Source: Pseudomonadota bacterium
GTDB taxonomy: Bacteria > Pseudomonadota > Alphaproteobacteria > Rhizobiales > Xanthobacteraceae
NCBI GenBank assembly: GCA_023404675.1
Contig: JAEYAW010000030.1
Span: 434,001-498,000, forward strand
Direction: 5' to 3'
Length of the DNA: 64,000 nt
Shown here: in pieces, positions 16,589 through 24,618 of the stretch
Numbering within the stretch: the first letter of the stretch is position 1
Layout of the letters: every line of letters begins with the position of its first letter
Made by a program: the position numbers and the translations under genes
The notes under the pieces: generated by a model
Told to the model about the DNA's origin: nothing
The model's input: only the letters and a program-made list of their open reading frames with translations
The model's database searches: none

Positions 16589-18337
16589 TCAGACGTTCGC
16601 ATCTTGCGCGATTGCGGCCCCGCCATGGGACGAGCGCGCGCGAATCGAATCGCAGATTTTCTCGGCGATCATCATCACGACAAGATTGGTGTTGGCGCGG
16701 GGGATCGACGGCATCACCGAAGCGTCGATCACCCTCAGTCCGCGCGTGCCGCGAACTCGCCCCTCGGCATCCACCACTGTCCCCGGATCGTCGGGTCGGC
16801 CCATGCGACAGGTTCCGCTGACATGCGACACGCTCATGGCGTGGCTCTTGAGATACTTTATCAACAGCTCCTCGTTGTTCAGGAGGCGGTCAAGGCTCGG
16901 TGCGTTGGATAGCACGTGGCGGGTCAGGACATCGCGCAACCATTTTGGGCCGTCCAGCACGCGCGCGACAACAGCCATCATCACGCGGTTGAATCGCCTC
17001 ACCTGACTGACAAAGCGGATGAAGGGACTGAACCGCACCGCGAACGGCTCTTCAATGACGTTCGCCATCTCCGGATCGCGCAGCAGGCGCGCGATAAAAC
17101 GAAACCCGTCGGCGAGCCGCTCGGCGTCTCCATCGGCGCTCAGCAGATTCAGCCGCACGTCCGGCATGCTGCGCGGATTTGTATCCTTCAGGGTCACCTC
17201 GCCGGTTGAGCGGGACTTGTTCAGCCACAGATAGAAATAGGCGACGCGCTGGCCAACCGCGTGCCATCCGGAGGACAGGCCCGTCTGGACATACAGATCC
17301 GACGGCAGCGAGGTGCGCGATGTCGAGGTGAAGCGCACCGCCACGTGCCCGGGCTTGACCAGCCCCTTCGGCATCCGCGCGTGCGGCTTTACCACGGCGC
17401 AGATATGCGTGCCGGGATGGTCCCTGAGATTTTTCCCGACACCCTCCAGCACGACACGCGGCGCGATGCCGTGTTTCGCCAGCACGTCGGCGGGTCCGAT
17501 TCCGGCCCGCATCAGCATCGCCGGCGTCTGCAGCGCACCCAGCGACAGAATCACCTCGCCAGCGCTGACATGGACGCGGCCCTTTGGCCCCTCATAGGTG
17601 AGCCCCGTGGCCGTGGTGCCATCGAACGCCAACTCCGTCACCAGACTGTCGGTGACGATGGTGAGATTGGGCCTGTTCCGGACCTCTTCTGGCAGGTAGG
17701 CGCGCGCGGCCGACACCCGTTGATAGTTCTCGTTGGTGAAGGCCGGCGGGAAATGGCCATCCTCAAACACGCCGTTCTGGTCCTTGATATCAGGCAGCCC
17801 GGTGTTCTCGACCGCCTTCGCCAGTCGCACCGAAAACTCCGGCCATTCGGCGCGCGGCACGCGATAAATCGGGATCGGTCCCTTGTCGCCGTGCATCTGC
17901 GCGTCGTCTCCGTAGTCGAAATCGCGCTCCAGCTTCCTGAAATAGGGCAGCACGTCATGCCAGCGCCAGCCGTCGGCACCGAGCCGCGCCCACTCGTCGT
18001 AATCATCGGGAATGCCGCGATTGCCGACCTGCGCATTGACGCTCGATCCGCCGCCGAGCACCCGGCCCTGCTCGTAGAACCTGTCGCCCTTGCGACCCCG
18101 GAACGGGATGACGCGCAGATTCGGCCACAAATAGCGCGTGCCGTGAAAGATCACGATCGGTGCGGGACTGAGAATTTCCGGCGGCTCCCTGCCGGGCGCT
18201 GTATCCTGCCCCGCCTCGATCAACAGAACCCGGACAGACGGATCTTCCGACAGGCGCGCGGCGGTGACGCATCCGGCCGAACCTCCGCCCGCGATCACAT
18301 AATCGAAGTCCCGGTTCGGCGCGGTGCTGGACGTCAT
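16589..18337 (-). CDS. GMC-family FAD oxidoreductase (choline dehydrogenase-like)
   Basis: FAD-dependent alcohol dehydrogenase/oxidase, 582 residues. Seen are the N-terminal dinucleotide motif AGGGSAGC (about residue 16), the GMC signature GGGSSVNAQVG, the catalytic His in SHVSGTCRMG, and the C-terminal DASVMPSIPRANTNL. The start at 18337 overlaps the stop of the molybdenum subunit gene by 4 nt; longer upstream readings would lie inside that gene. It is the last gene of the NicAB-like operon and may oxidise an alcohol formed after ring hydroxylation or side-chain attack. Confidence 0.92.
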   Translation of the reverse strand: MTSSTAPNRDFDYVIAGGGSAGCVTAARLSEDPSVRVLLIEAGQDTAPGREPPEILSPAPIVIFHGTRYLWPNLRVIPFRGRKGDRFYEQGRVLGGGSSVNAQVGNRGIPDDYDEWARLGADGWRWHDVLPYFRKLERDFDYGDDAQMHGDKGPIPIYRVPRAEWPEFSVRLAKAVENTGLPDIKDQNGVFEDGHFPPAFTNENYQRVSAARAYLPEEVRNRPNLTIVTDSLVTELAFDGTTATGLTYEGPKGRVHVSAGEVILSLGALQTPAMLMRAGIGPADVLAKHGIAPRVVLEGVGKNLRDHPGTHICAVVKPHARMPKGLVKPGHVAVRFTSTSRTSLPSDLYVQTGLSSGWHAVGQRVAYFYLWLNKSRSTGEVTLKDTNPRSMPDVRLNLLSADGDAERLADGFRFIARLLRDPEMANVIEEPFAVRFSPFIRFVSQVRRFNRVMMAVVARVLDGPKWLRDVLTRHVLSNAPSLDRLLNNEELLIKYLKSHAMSVSHVSGTCRMGRPDDPGTVVDAEGRVRGTRGLRVIDASVMPSIPRANTNLVVMMIAEKICDSIRARSSHGGAAIAQDANV

Positions 18338-20463
18338 TCGGAGAACTCCTCGATCGCGCGCATGATCCGCTCCCGCGAAATCGGCATGTCGCGCACCCGC
18401 ACGCCGAGCGCATGGGCCACGGCGTTGCCAATCGCGGCAGCCGTCGGTCCGGCCGCACATTCGCCGACGCCCAGCGGCGGCGCACCCGGCCGATCCACAA
18501 GCTCGATTGTCATCGGCGGACACTCGGCGAAGCCGAGAATGGGATAGCTGTCCCATGTCTTGTTGACGAAGCCGTCCCGATTCCAGCTGACCTGTTCCTT
18601 CAGCGTCCAGCTCGCTGCCTGAACGATGCCGCCCTCGATCTGATTGAGCGCCCCGTCGCGGTGGACAGGCGTACCGCAATCGACCACGGCATGGACCTGG
18701 TCGAGCTTCACCGTATTATCCACGCTGAGCGCAACAGCAATGGCGCAGTAGGCATTGCGGTTCTTGTATCTCGCAAATCCGAGACCGAGGCCGCTGCCCG
18801 AGCCGGGCGCTTGCCGGCTCTGCCAGCCCGACAGCTCCGCGACCCGTTCGACGACATGCCGGGCGCGGGCATCGTCCAGATGCGCCAGACGAAATGCCAC
18901 CGGATCGATCGCGGCCCGCGCAGCCAGTTCGTCCATCATGCTTTCGATGGCGAAGACGTTGCAGTGTGCACCGAGCGAACGCAGCGACGACGAGCGCAGC
19001 GGCCCCTGCGGCAGCAGATGAAAGCGGATATCGCGACCTGCGATCCGGTATAGCGGCGTCGCATTGCGGTCGCCGGTCCCGGCGGGCCCGGTCAGTTGAA
19101 CCGGCCGGTCCACCGGATGCGGATCGGCGATCTCGGACGCCGCCAGCAGATTGATGCCGCGCTCTTTCGCCCCCGGTCGCGCAACATGCGGCGTGCTGAA
19201 GATATCCGCCTTCCAGAACGATATCCGTGACTGATCGTCGAGTCCGGCCTCGACGTTCACGCGCATCGCCGCACCGAACGGCGACCAGCACAGCTCGTCC
19301 TGCCGGCTCATCGCGCACATCACCGGCACGCCGCTCGCACGCGCCAGCAACGCGGCGTCGAGCGCCACGTCGTCGGAGCCATTGTGGCCGTAGCATCCGG
19401 CCCCCATCGCATGCTCGACCTCAACATGATCGAGCGGGACGCGCAGCGCCCGGGCCAGCGCATCGCGCAGCGGATAGACGCCCTGCGTATGCGAGATCAC
19501 GCGCACGCGCCCGTCGTTCCAGATCGCGATGGCCGTGCTGGGGCCGATGGAGGCATGGGCGAGATATGGCCGCGAATAGCTGGCCGACACACGCACGGAA
19601 AGTGCGCGATCCGCTACATCGGCGTCTCTGGCAATCTCGAATGTCCCGACGGGATCGCGTGCCTCCAGCCAGTCGGGACGATCCGGCGCGTCGCCAAGTT
19701 CGCGCACGACGCGCCATGTCGCCGATCCCCGCAGGCGCGCAACCGCGTTCGCTGCGATTTCCATCCGCGTCGCGACGACGCCCACGAAACGGCCATCGAC
19801 AACGACCGAAACGACGCCCGGCATCGCTTCGACCCGCGCGATATCGACGTCGACAAGGCGGGCATGCGGATGCTCGGGCCGGAGCACGCGGCCATAATGC
19901 AGGCCGGGGAAATCGATGTCCTGAATGAAGGCCGCGCCCGCGAGCTTTTGCGGAAGGTCCAGCCGCGCCGCCGCATCGCTGCCGGCGGTATCCTCGTCGA
20001 TAAAATCCGGCGCCGGCAATGCATCGAACCGCACCGACAGGTTCACATCGCGGCGAAGGTCTGCATATGACAAGATCTCGTTGCTCTGCTGCGATGAAAA
20101 GCCCCCCTCGGCAAACCGGACATCCATTTCGCTCAGACCGAGACGGGTCGCTGCGGCTTTTCGGAACAGCATCCGCGCCGCCGCCGCCGCCCAGCGCATC
20201 GCGGCTCCGCCCTCCTCGATCGACATGCTGCCGACCGTGTATCCCTCGTCGGGAGCGTGGATCGTGCTTCCCGCGACGACATCGATCTCACCGGGTGACA
20301 GGCCGAGCTGGGCAGCGGCCAGCACCGCGATGCCGGTAACCGCGCCCTGTCCGAGTTCGACTTTCCCGGTCTTGATCCGCACGCCCGCGTCCGTCACCTC
20401 GATCCACTGCGACAGCAACGGATTTGCCAGAAGCGCGCCCGGCAGGGGAACGATTACCGTCAT
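18334..20463 (-). CDS. Molybdopterin-binding hydroxylase subunit, IorB/NicB-like
   Basis: Large subunit, 709 residues, of a two-subunit molybdenum hydroxylase of the isoquinoline 1-oxidoreductase / nicotinate dehydrogenase type, which hydroxylates N-heteroaromatic rings. The N-terminus keeps VELGQGAVTGIAVLAAAQL and the C-terminus the catalytic Glu in LGVGECAAGPTAAAI. It lacks the C-terminal cytochrome c domains of NicB, so its electron acceptor is not encoded in the same chain. The start (20463) overlaps the FeS gene stop by 4 nt. It is unlike the CoxL-type enzyme at 5659-7947, so the locus has two distinct Mo hydroxylases. Confidence 0.88.
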   Translation of the reverse strand: MTVIVPLPGALLANPLLSQWIEVTDAGVRIKTGKVELGQGAVTGIAVLAAAQLGLSPGEIDVVAGSTIHAPDEGYTVGSMSIEEGGAAMRWAAAAARMLFRKAAATRLGLSEMDVRFAEGGFSSQQSNEILSYADLRRDVNLSVRFDALPAPDFIDEDTAGSDAAARLDLPQKLAGAAFIQDIDFPGLHYGRVLRPEHPHARLVDVDIARVEAMPGVVSVVVDGRFVGVVATRMEIAANAVARLRGSATWRVVRELGDAPDRPDWLEARDPVGTFEIARDADVADRALSVRVSASYSRPYLAHASIGPSTAIAIWNDGRVRVISHTQGVYPLRDALARALRVPLDHVEVEHAMGAGCYGHNGSDDVALDAALLARASGVPVMCAMSRQDELCWSPFGAAMRVNVEAGLDDQSRISFWKADIFSTPHVARPGAKERGINLLAASEIADPHPVDRPVQLTGPAGTGDRNATPLYRIAGRDIRFHLLPQGPLRSSSLRSLGAHCNVFAIESMMDELAARAAIDPVAFRLAHLDDARARHVVERVAELSGWQSRQAPGSGSGLGLGFARYKNRNAYCAIAVALSVDNTVKLDQVHAVVDCGTPVHRDGALNQIEGGIVQAASWTLKEQVSWNRDGFVNKTWDSYPILGFAECPPMTIELVDRPGAPPLGVGECAAGPTAAAIGNAVAHALGVRVRDMPISRERIMRAIEEFSE

Positions 20464-20987
20464 CGGGTTTCGCTCCGGGCCAGCACCCGATCGATGACTT
20501 TCAGGATGCGCGGATGCGCGCCACAGCGACACAGATGCCGCTCGTCGAGAAATGACAGGACTTCGGCGCGCGTCGGCGCGGGGTCGCGTCGCAGAAGTCC
20601 CGCGATGCCGACGATCAGACCATTGGTGCAATAGCCGCACTGCGCGGCCTGCTCTTCGAGAAAAAGGTGAACAAGATCGGCCCCAACGGATTCGCCCGCG
20701 AGTCCTTCGATCGTCGTGACAGCCTTTTCTGCGACAAGCTCGACAGGCGTACGGCAGGAATGAACGGGAGCGCCTTCGACGAGAACGGTGCAGGCGCCGC
20801 AGCGCTCTTCCTCGCAACCGATCCGCGTTCCCTTCAGCTTCAACTCATCGCGGAGCGCCGACAGCAGCGACGAGCCGCCCGGCATCGCGACCTCGTGCTT
20901 CGTGCCATTCACAACCAATGCGATGGCGCTGCCCCTGTCGCCGCGGTCGCCCGGGTTCAAATCCCCGCTCCTCGTCTGCGCGGCCAT
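20460..20987 (-). CDS. 2Fe-2S subunit of the NicAB/IorAB-like hydroxylase
   Basis: Small FeS subunit, 175 residues, with two clusters: GCEEERCGACTV with HSCRT, and CGYCTNG with CRCGAH. There is no FAD subunit in this operon, as expected for the IorAB/NicAB type. The open frame reaches 21062, but that start lies inside the promoter spacer and operator at 21056-21084. Met at 20987 (MAAQTRSGD) is therefore chosen, giving about a 60-nt leader. Confidence 0.88.
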   Translation of the reverse strand: MAAQTRSGDLNPGDRGDRGSAIALVVNGTKHEVAMPGGSSLLSALRDELKLKGTRIGCEEERCGACTVLVEGAPVHSCRTPVELVAEKAVTTIEGLAGESVGADLVHLFLEEQAAQCGYCTNGLIVGIAGLLRRDPAPTRAEVLSFLDERHLCRCGAHPRILKVIDRVLARSETR

Positions 20988-21055
20988 ATGGCGGAAATCT
21001 CGATATCCCTGCGCACGCGAAACGGCCTCGAGCCCGCCTCGCCTGTCCGCCGCCG

Positions 21056-21084
21056 AATACACTAACTAAATGGTTAGTTGTCAA
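21056..21084 (-). promoter_or_regulatory. Predicted sigma70 promoter of the NicAB-like operon
   Basis: Minus strand: TTGACA (21084-21079), 17-nt spacer, TGTATT (21061-21056). The spacer is almost exactly the TetR-type operator. This fixes the translation start of the FeS gene downstream of 21049. Confidence 0.6.
21061..21078 (-). promoter_or_regulatory. Predicted TetR operator of the NicAB-like operon
   Basis: Minus strand ACTAACCATTTAGTTAGT, identical over 18 bases to the operator at 11061-11078. It lies between the -35 and -10 boxes, a classical repressor site. Confidence 0.7.
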
Positions 21085-21148
21085 TCAGCCGGCGGCGCAC
21101 GAATCTTGCTCAGCCCGCCGATCTTGCTGGCAGCGGGCGACGCTCGGG

Positions 21149-22057
21149 CTAGAGATTCCAGTGCGGGGTTGAACGGAAGCAACTGGCCAGAAAATCCACC
21201 AGCGTGCGCACCTTGCGCGCCAGATGCTTGGCGGGCGGATAGACGGCATATATGCCGAGCGGTGCTTCTTCCACTCCGCCGAGCAGCCGGGTCACGCGGC
21301 CGGACTGAAGGCTGGCCCCCGCGACGAAGCTAGGAATCCGCGCAATTCCGAAGCCGGCCTCGGCGGCCGTGAGGCACGCCTCGCCGTTCGAGAAGCGCAA
21401 ACGGCCTGACACCGGAACCGAAACATTTCCCCCACCGTCAGGCATCGTGAACCGCCAGTTCAGCGGATCGCGGAAATTGGTATCGATGATGCACTCGTGC
21501 GCGGCAAGATCGTCAGGAACTGCGGGCACGCCCCGTTTCGCGAGATACCCCGGCGCGGCGACGACGACGATTTTCACATCGCAAAGCTTGCGCGCAATGA
21601 GGCTGCTGTCCGAAGGATTTCCGACCCTCACCGCCAGATCGAAACCATCGTCGACGAGATTCATCACCCGGTCGGAAAAATCGACATCGACCTGAATGTC
21701 GGGAAACGCGTTGGCGAAATCGAGCAGCAACGGCGTCAGTTGCAACGTTCCAAAAGACATCGGCGCGGTCAGCCGTATCCGCCCCACCGGACTTCCCGAC
21801 GCGTTACGCACAGATGCATCGAGCAGGTCGAACTCGTCGAGAAGCGGCTTGACCCGTTCGTAATAGGCCTGCCCGACTTCGGTAGGCGACAAGGCGCGGG
21901 TGGTGCGCTTGAAAAGCTGGATGCCGAGTTCGGCTTCAAGCCTGGAGACCAGCTTGGACGCCTGCCCGCTGCTCGTGCCCAGCCGCCGCGCCGCATCGGA
22001 GAAGCTGCCGGCCTCGTGCACGGCGACAAACATGCGGTCACATTCGAGACGATCCAT
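21149..22057 (-). CDS. LysR-family transcriptional regulator
   Basis: LysR regulator, 302 residues. The N-terminal winged helix contains SFSDAARRLGTSSGQASKLVSRLEAELG (about 17-44). The effector domain starts near residue 90 (GRIRLTAPMSFG) and is of the CrgA/DmlR-like subtype. It follows the glutathionyl-hydroquinone reductase gene by 111 nt on the same strand. In E. coli the LysR protein YhaJ controls the DoxX gene yqjF in response to quinone-like compounds. By analogy this regulator may control the doxX-dioxygenase-reductase set upstream, but that is inference. Confidence 0.9.
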   Translation of the reverse strand: MDRLECDRMFVAVHEAGSFSDAARRLGTSSGQASKLVSRLEAELGIQLFKRTTRALSPTEVGQAYYERVKPLLDEFDLLDASVRNASGSPVGRIRLTAPMSFGTLQLTPLLLDFANAFPDIQVDVDFSDRVMNLVDDGFDLAVRVGNPSDSSLIARKLCDVKIVVVAAPGYLAKRGVPAVPDDLAAHECIIDTNFRDPLNWRFTMPDGGGNVSVPVSGRLRFSNGEACLTAAEAGFGIARIPSFVAGASLQSGRVTRLLGGVEEAPLGIYAVYPPAKHLARKVRTLVDFLASCFRSTPHWNL

Positions 22058-22104
22058 GCGGTCCTTCCAGAGAACGAAACATGGACCTTATAGCGCTGCA
22101 CTTT

Positions 22105-22131
22105 CCCCGGAGCCATCGTCCCCGGAGCCAT
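22105..22131. repeat. Short tandem duplication
   Basis: CCCCGGAGCCAT occurs twice with a 15-nt period in the 111-nt gap between the LysR and reductase genes. Probably slippage; no function suggested. Confidence 0.6.
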
Positions 22132-22168
22132 AGGGTTGGACAAGCCAGCCGCACAGCAACCGTTCTCG

Positions 22169-23149
22169 TCACCCCCGGCTGACCGGGTCCAGTCCGGGCA
22201 ATTCCGGTCCGACCGGCACGATGCCGTTCGGATTCAGCGTCTTGATGGAATAATAGCCGCGCTTGATATGGTCGATGCTCACGGTCCCGCGCACGCCAGG
22301 CACGGCCAGAACACGAACCATGTAAGCGCTGAGATGCGGATACTCGGAAAGGCGGCGCAAGTTGCACTTGAAGAGGCCGTGATAGGCCGCGTCGAACCGC
22401 ACCAGCGTGACGAACAGGCGGATGTCGGTTTCGGTCAGGCGCTCGCCGAACAGGAACGGGCCGCTCTCGGACAATCGCGGTTCAAGCTCGTCCAGCATAC
22501 CGAAGACGTCCCAGAACGCTTCTTCGTAAGCCTGTTGCGTCGTGGCGAAGCCGGCGCGGTACACGCCATTGTTGAGGCGGGGATAGATGCGCTCGTTCAG
22601 CGCGTCGATGGCCGCGCGCAGATCCTGCGGATACAGGTCAACATCCCCCTTGGCCAGATCGCCGAAGCCGCTGTTGAACATCCGCACGATATCGGCGGAC
22701 TCGTTGTTGACAATCGTGCCGCGTTCCTTGTCCCACAGCACCGGGACGGTGGCGCGCCCCGTGTAGTGTGGATCGGCCAGCGTGTAGATCTCGTGCATAT
22801 AGGTGGCGTTGTTGAGCGGATCGCGGTCGGAGCCGGGATAGTCGCCGAACCGCCATCCCTGGCTGGTCATGGCGGGCTCGACAACCGACACCGACACAGC
22901 GCCTTCGAGCCCCTTCAGCCGTCGCGCCATCAGCGTGCGCGAGGCCCATGGACAGATCAAGGCCACGTAAAGGTGATATCGCCCGGGCTCTGCCTTGAAC
23001 CCTGCCTCGCCGCTCGGGCCGGCGGCGCCATCCGGCGTCACCCAGTTGCGAAAGCCGGAGACCTGACGGACAAAGCCACCCTTCGCGTCCGTGGCCTGCA
23101 CCGGCTGCCAGTCCGTCGTCCACCTTCCGTCGACCAGCATGGCCGCCAA
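22169..23149 (-). CDS. Glutathionyl-hydroquinone reductase (Xi-class glutathione transferase, YqjG/PcpF-like)
   Basis: Cytosolic glutathione-dependent reductase, 326 residues, that removes glutathione from glutathionyl-hydroquinones, returning free hydroquinones. The catalytic motif is C66-PWA in VALICPWASRT. The preceding FRNWVTPDG and the later NNESADIVRMFN and DLYP are characteristic of the family. Length matches the usual 310-330 residues. The gene follows the CatE-like dioxygenase by 22 nt and is the third gene of the DoxX-dioxygenase-reductase operon. Confidence 0.93.
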   Translation of the reverse strand: MAAMLVDGRWTTDWQPVQATDAKGGFVRQVSGFRNWVTPDGAAGPSGEAGFKAEPGRYHLYVALICPWASRTLMARRLKGLEGAVSVSVVEPAMTSQGWRFGDYPGSDRDPLNNATYMHEIYTLADPHYTGRATVPVLWDKERGTIVNNESADIVRMFNSGFGDLAKGDVDLYPQDLRAAIDALNERIYPRLNNGVYRAGFATTQQAYEEAFWDVFGMLDELEPRLSESGPFLFGERLTETDIRLFVTLVRFDAAYHGLFKCNLRRLSEYPHLSAYMVRVLAVPGVRGTVSIDHIKRGYYSIKTLNPNGIVPVGPELPGLDPVSRG

Positions 23150-23171
23150 TCCTTTCCTGCCGCCGCGCGAC

Positions 23172-24047
23172 TTACGAAGCCGGCGATGTCACGAGCGAGA
23201 TGGCGGTTCCCCACGGGTCTCTCAACACTATTGAACCGGACCGGTCCCGCGTGTGTTCCGCGCGTGCCGCAATCGCGGCGATATCGGCAGCCTCGACGTG
23301 AATTTCAACATCCGCAAGCCCCGTCGATGGGTAGCTGCGCGGGGCGGCCCCGCGACTGTTCCAGATGTTGGTCGCGATGTGATGATGGTAGCCGTGCGCC
23401 GCGAAGAAGCTGCCGCCCGGATAGTGGCATGTCAGATCGAGCCCGAGCACGCCGGCATAAAAATCCTCCGCCGGAGTGATCGCGCCGACCTGCAGATGGA
23501 CATGGCCCACCCGCGAACCGGGCGGAAAGCCGGTCCATGACTGGTCGCCGCCGCTGGCCATCAGGTCGGCGATATCCAGCGGCTCGGTGGTCATCTCCAC
23601 CCGCCGGCCCGTCCAGCGCCACTCGGAGGCCGGCCGGTCGCGATAGATCTCAATACCATTGCCCTCCGGATCCGCGAGGTAGATCGCCTCGCTGACCGCA
23701 TGATCCGATGCGCCGAGCAGCGGAATGCGGGACGCGGTCGCATGCCTGAGCCACTGACCAAGGTCACTGCGGTGGGGTAGCAGGAAGGCTGTGTGAAACA
23801 GTCCAGCCTCGCGCGGCGAACGCCGGCGTGCCGATGGGTCACGGCGGAGCTCGAGCAGAACCTCGTTGTCCGCGCCGAGAGCGACGGTTTCGCCGTCGCT
23901 CCGCAGCCGACGCAGCCCGACCACCTGCTCGTAATAGGCCGCGACGCGGTCGAGGTCGTTGACCGTCAGCGCGACCCGGCCCATGGCAAGGGTCCGGAGA
24001 GGCTCGGCGTTGATCTGTCGGGAGGTCATCGCAGCCGGACTTTCCAC
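23172..24047 (-). CDS. VOC-family extradiol dioxygenase, CatE-like
   Basis: Two-domain vicinal-oxygen-chelate protein, 291 residues. The first domain (MGRVALTVNDLDRVAAYYE, about 20-130) and second domain (VGHVHLQVG, about 180-285) are typical of catechol-2,3-dioxygenase-like CatE. The GYHHHIATNIW segment, with metal and active-site His residues, is a hallmark of this type. AAGGACA lies 8 nt upstream of the ATG at 24047; a second Met (MTSRQ) follows six codons later. It follows the DoxX gene by 14 nt. In Bacillus subtilis catD (DoxX) and catE form a quinone/catechol-induced operon, and the pairing is the same here. Confidence 0.88.
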   Translation of the reverse strand: MESPAAMTSRQINAEPLRTLAMGRVALTVNDLDRVAAYYEQVVGLRRLRSDGETVALGADNEVLLELRRDPSARRRSPREAGLFHTAFLLPHRSDLGQWLRHATASRIPLLGASDHAVSEAIYLADPEGNGIEIYRDRPASEWRWTGRRVEMTTEPLDIADLMASGGDQSWTGFPPGSRVGHVHLQVGAITPAEDFYAGVLGLDLTCHYPGGSFFAAHGYHHHIATNIWNSRGAAPRSYPSTGLADVEIHVEAADIAAIAARAEHTRDRSGSIVLRDPWGTAISLVTSPAS

Positions 24048-24061
24048 CGCAGTTGTCCTTT

Positions 24062-24472
24062 TCAGCGTTCGCCCTTCGGGGTCGGCTTCAGCGCATAGGG
24101 GCCGTCACCTGCGAGCGCCAGCGCCAGCAGCGCGGCGACCCAGAGCGCCAGAAACTCCCAGCCGCCCTTCGGATTGGTGAAGAAGAAGCCGGCCGGGCCG
24201 TGGACCGTGGCAATCGCCCCGAGCAGCGGAACGATGAGCGCGACGGCCGCGACGCGCGTCCAGACGCCGAGGATGAGCGCCAGCGCACCGATCACCTCCC
24301 ACGCGATGATCACATAGGCGAGCCATTCCGGCAGGCCAAGGGAGCCAAAGAATTTCGCAGTTCCGGCTGGTGTGAACACAAACAGCTTCAAGCCGGCATG
24401 GGCGAGAAACAACGCGCCGAGAACGAGACGGAGCACGAGGGCAGCGTAGGGAGCAGTCCGACTGTCGATCAT
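24062..24472 (-). CDS. DoxX-family membrane protein (CatD/YqjF-like)
   Basis: Small integral membrane protein, 136 residues, with four hydrophobic segments (about 10-30, 48-68, 73-92, 108-128) and the family motif VLRLVLGALFLAHAGLKL. DoxX proteins are linked to thiol and quinone stress. MIDSRTAPY at 24472 is preferred; the frame extends to 24553, but the extension runs through the palindromic promoter element at 24494-24516. First gene of the quinone-defence operon; 146 nt separate it from the aldoxime dehydratase gene upstream. Confidence 0.87.
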   Translation of the reverse strand: MIDSRTAPYAALVLRLVLGALFLAHAGLKLFVFTPAGTAKFFGSLGLPEWLAYVIIAWEVIGALALILGVWTRVAAVALIVPLLGAIATVHGPAGFFFTNPKGGWEFLALWVAALLALALAGDGPYALKPTPKGER

Positions 24473-24493
24473 GATGAAGGGTTCCACGGAATG

Positions 24494-24516
24494 TTGCGCG
24501 TGCGCGCAATATTGCG
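24494..24516. promoter_or_regulatory. Overlapping palindromes upstream of doxX
   Basis: TTGCGCG-TG-CGCGCAA (24494-24509) overlaps the perfect palindrome CGCAATATTGCG (24505-24516). Both are 22 to 45 nt upstream of the DoxX ATG, a position where a repressor or LysR activator would act. Which protein binds is unknown. Confidence 0.5.
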
Positions 24517-24618
24517 TCGGACCTTCTCCATGATAAACCGGCGACGGGCGCAATCACTCCTTCCATTCCGGAAGCAATCGGCGACGCCGAACCTGACTTG
24601 GGGCAACAACTTAGGCTA

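Noticed and set aside
20988..21062. Longer start of the NicA-like FeS subunit at 21062
   Set aside because: That codon falls within the predicted promoter spacer and operator.
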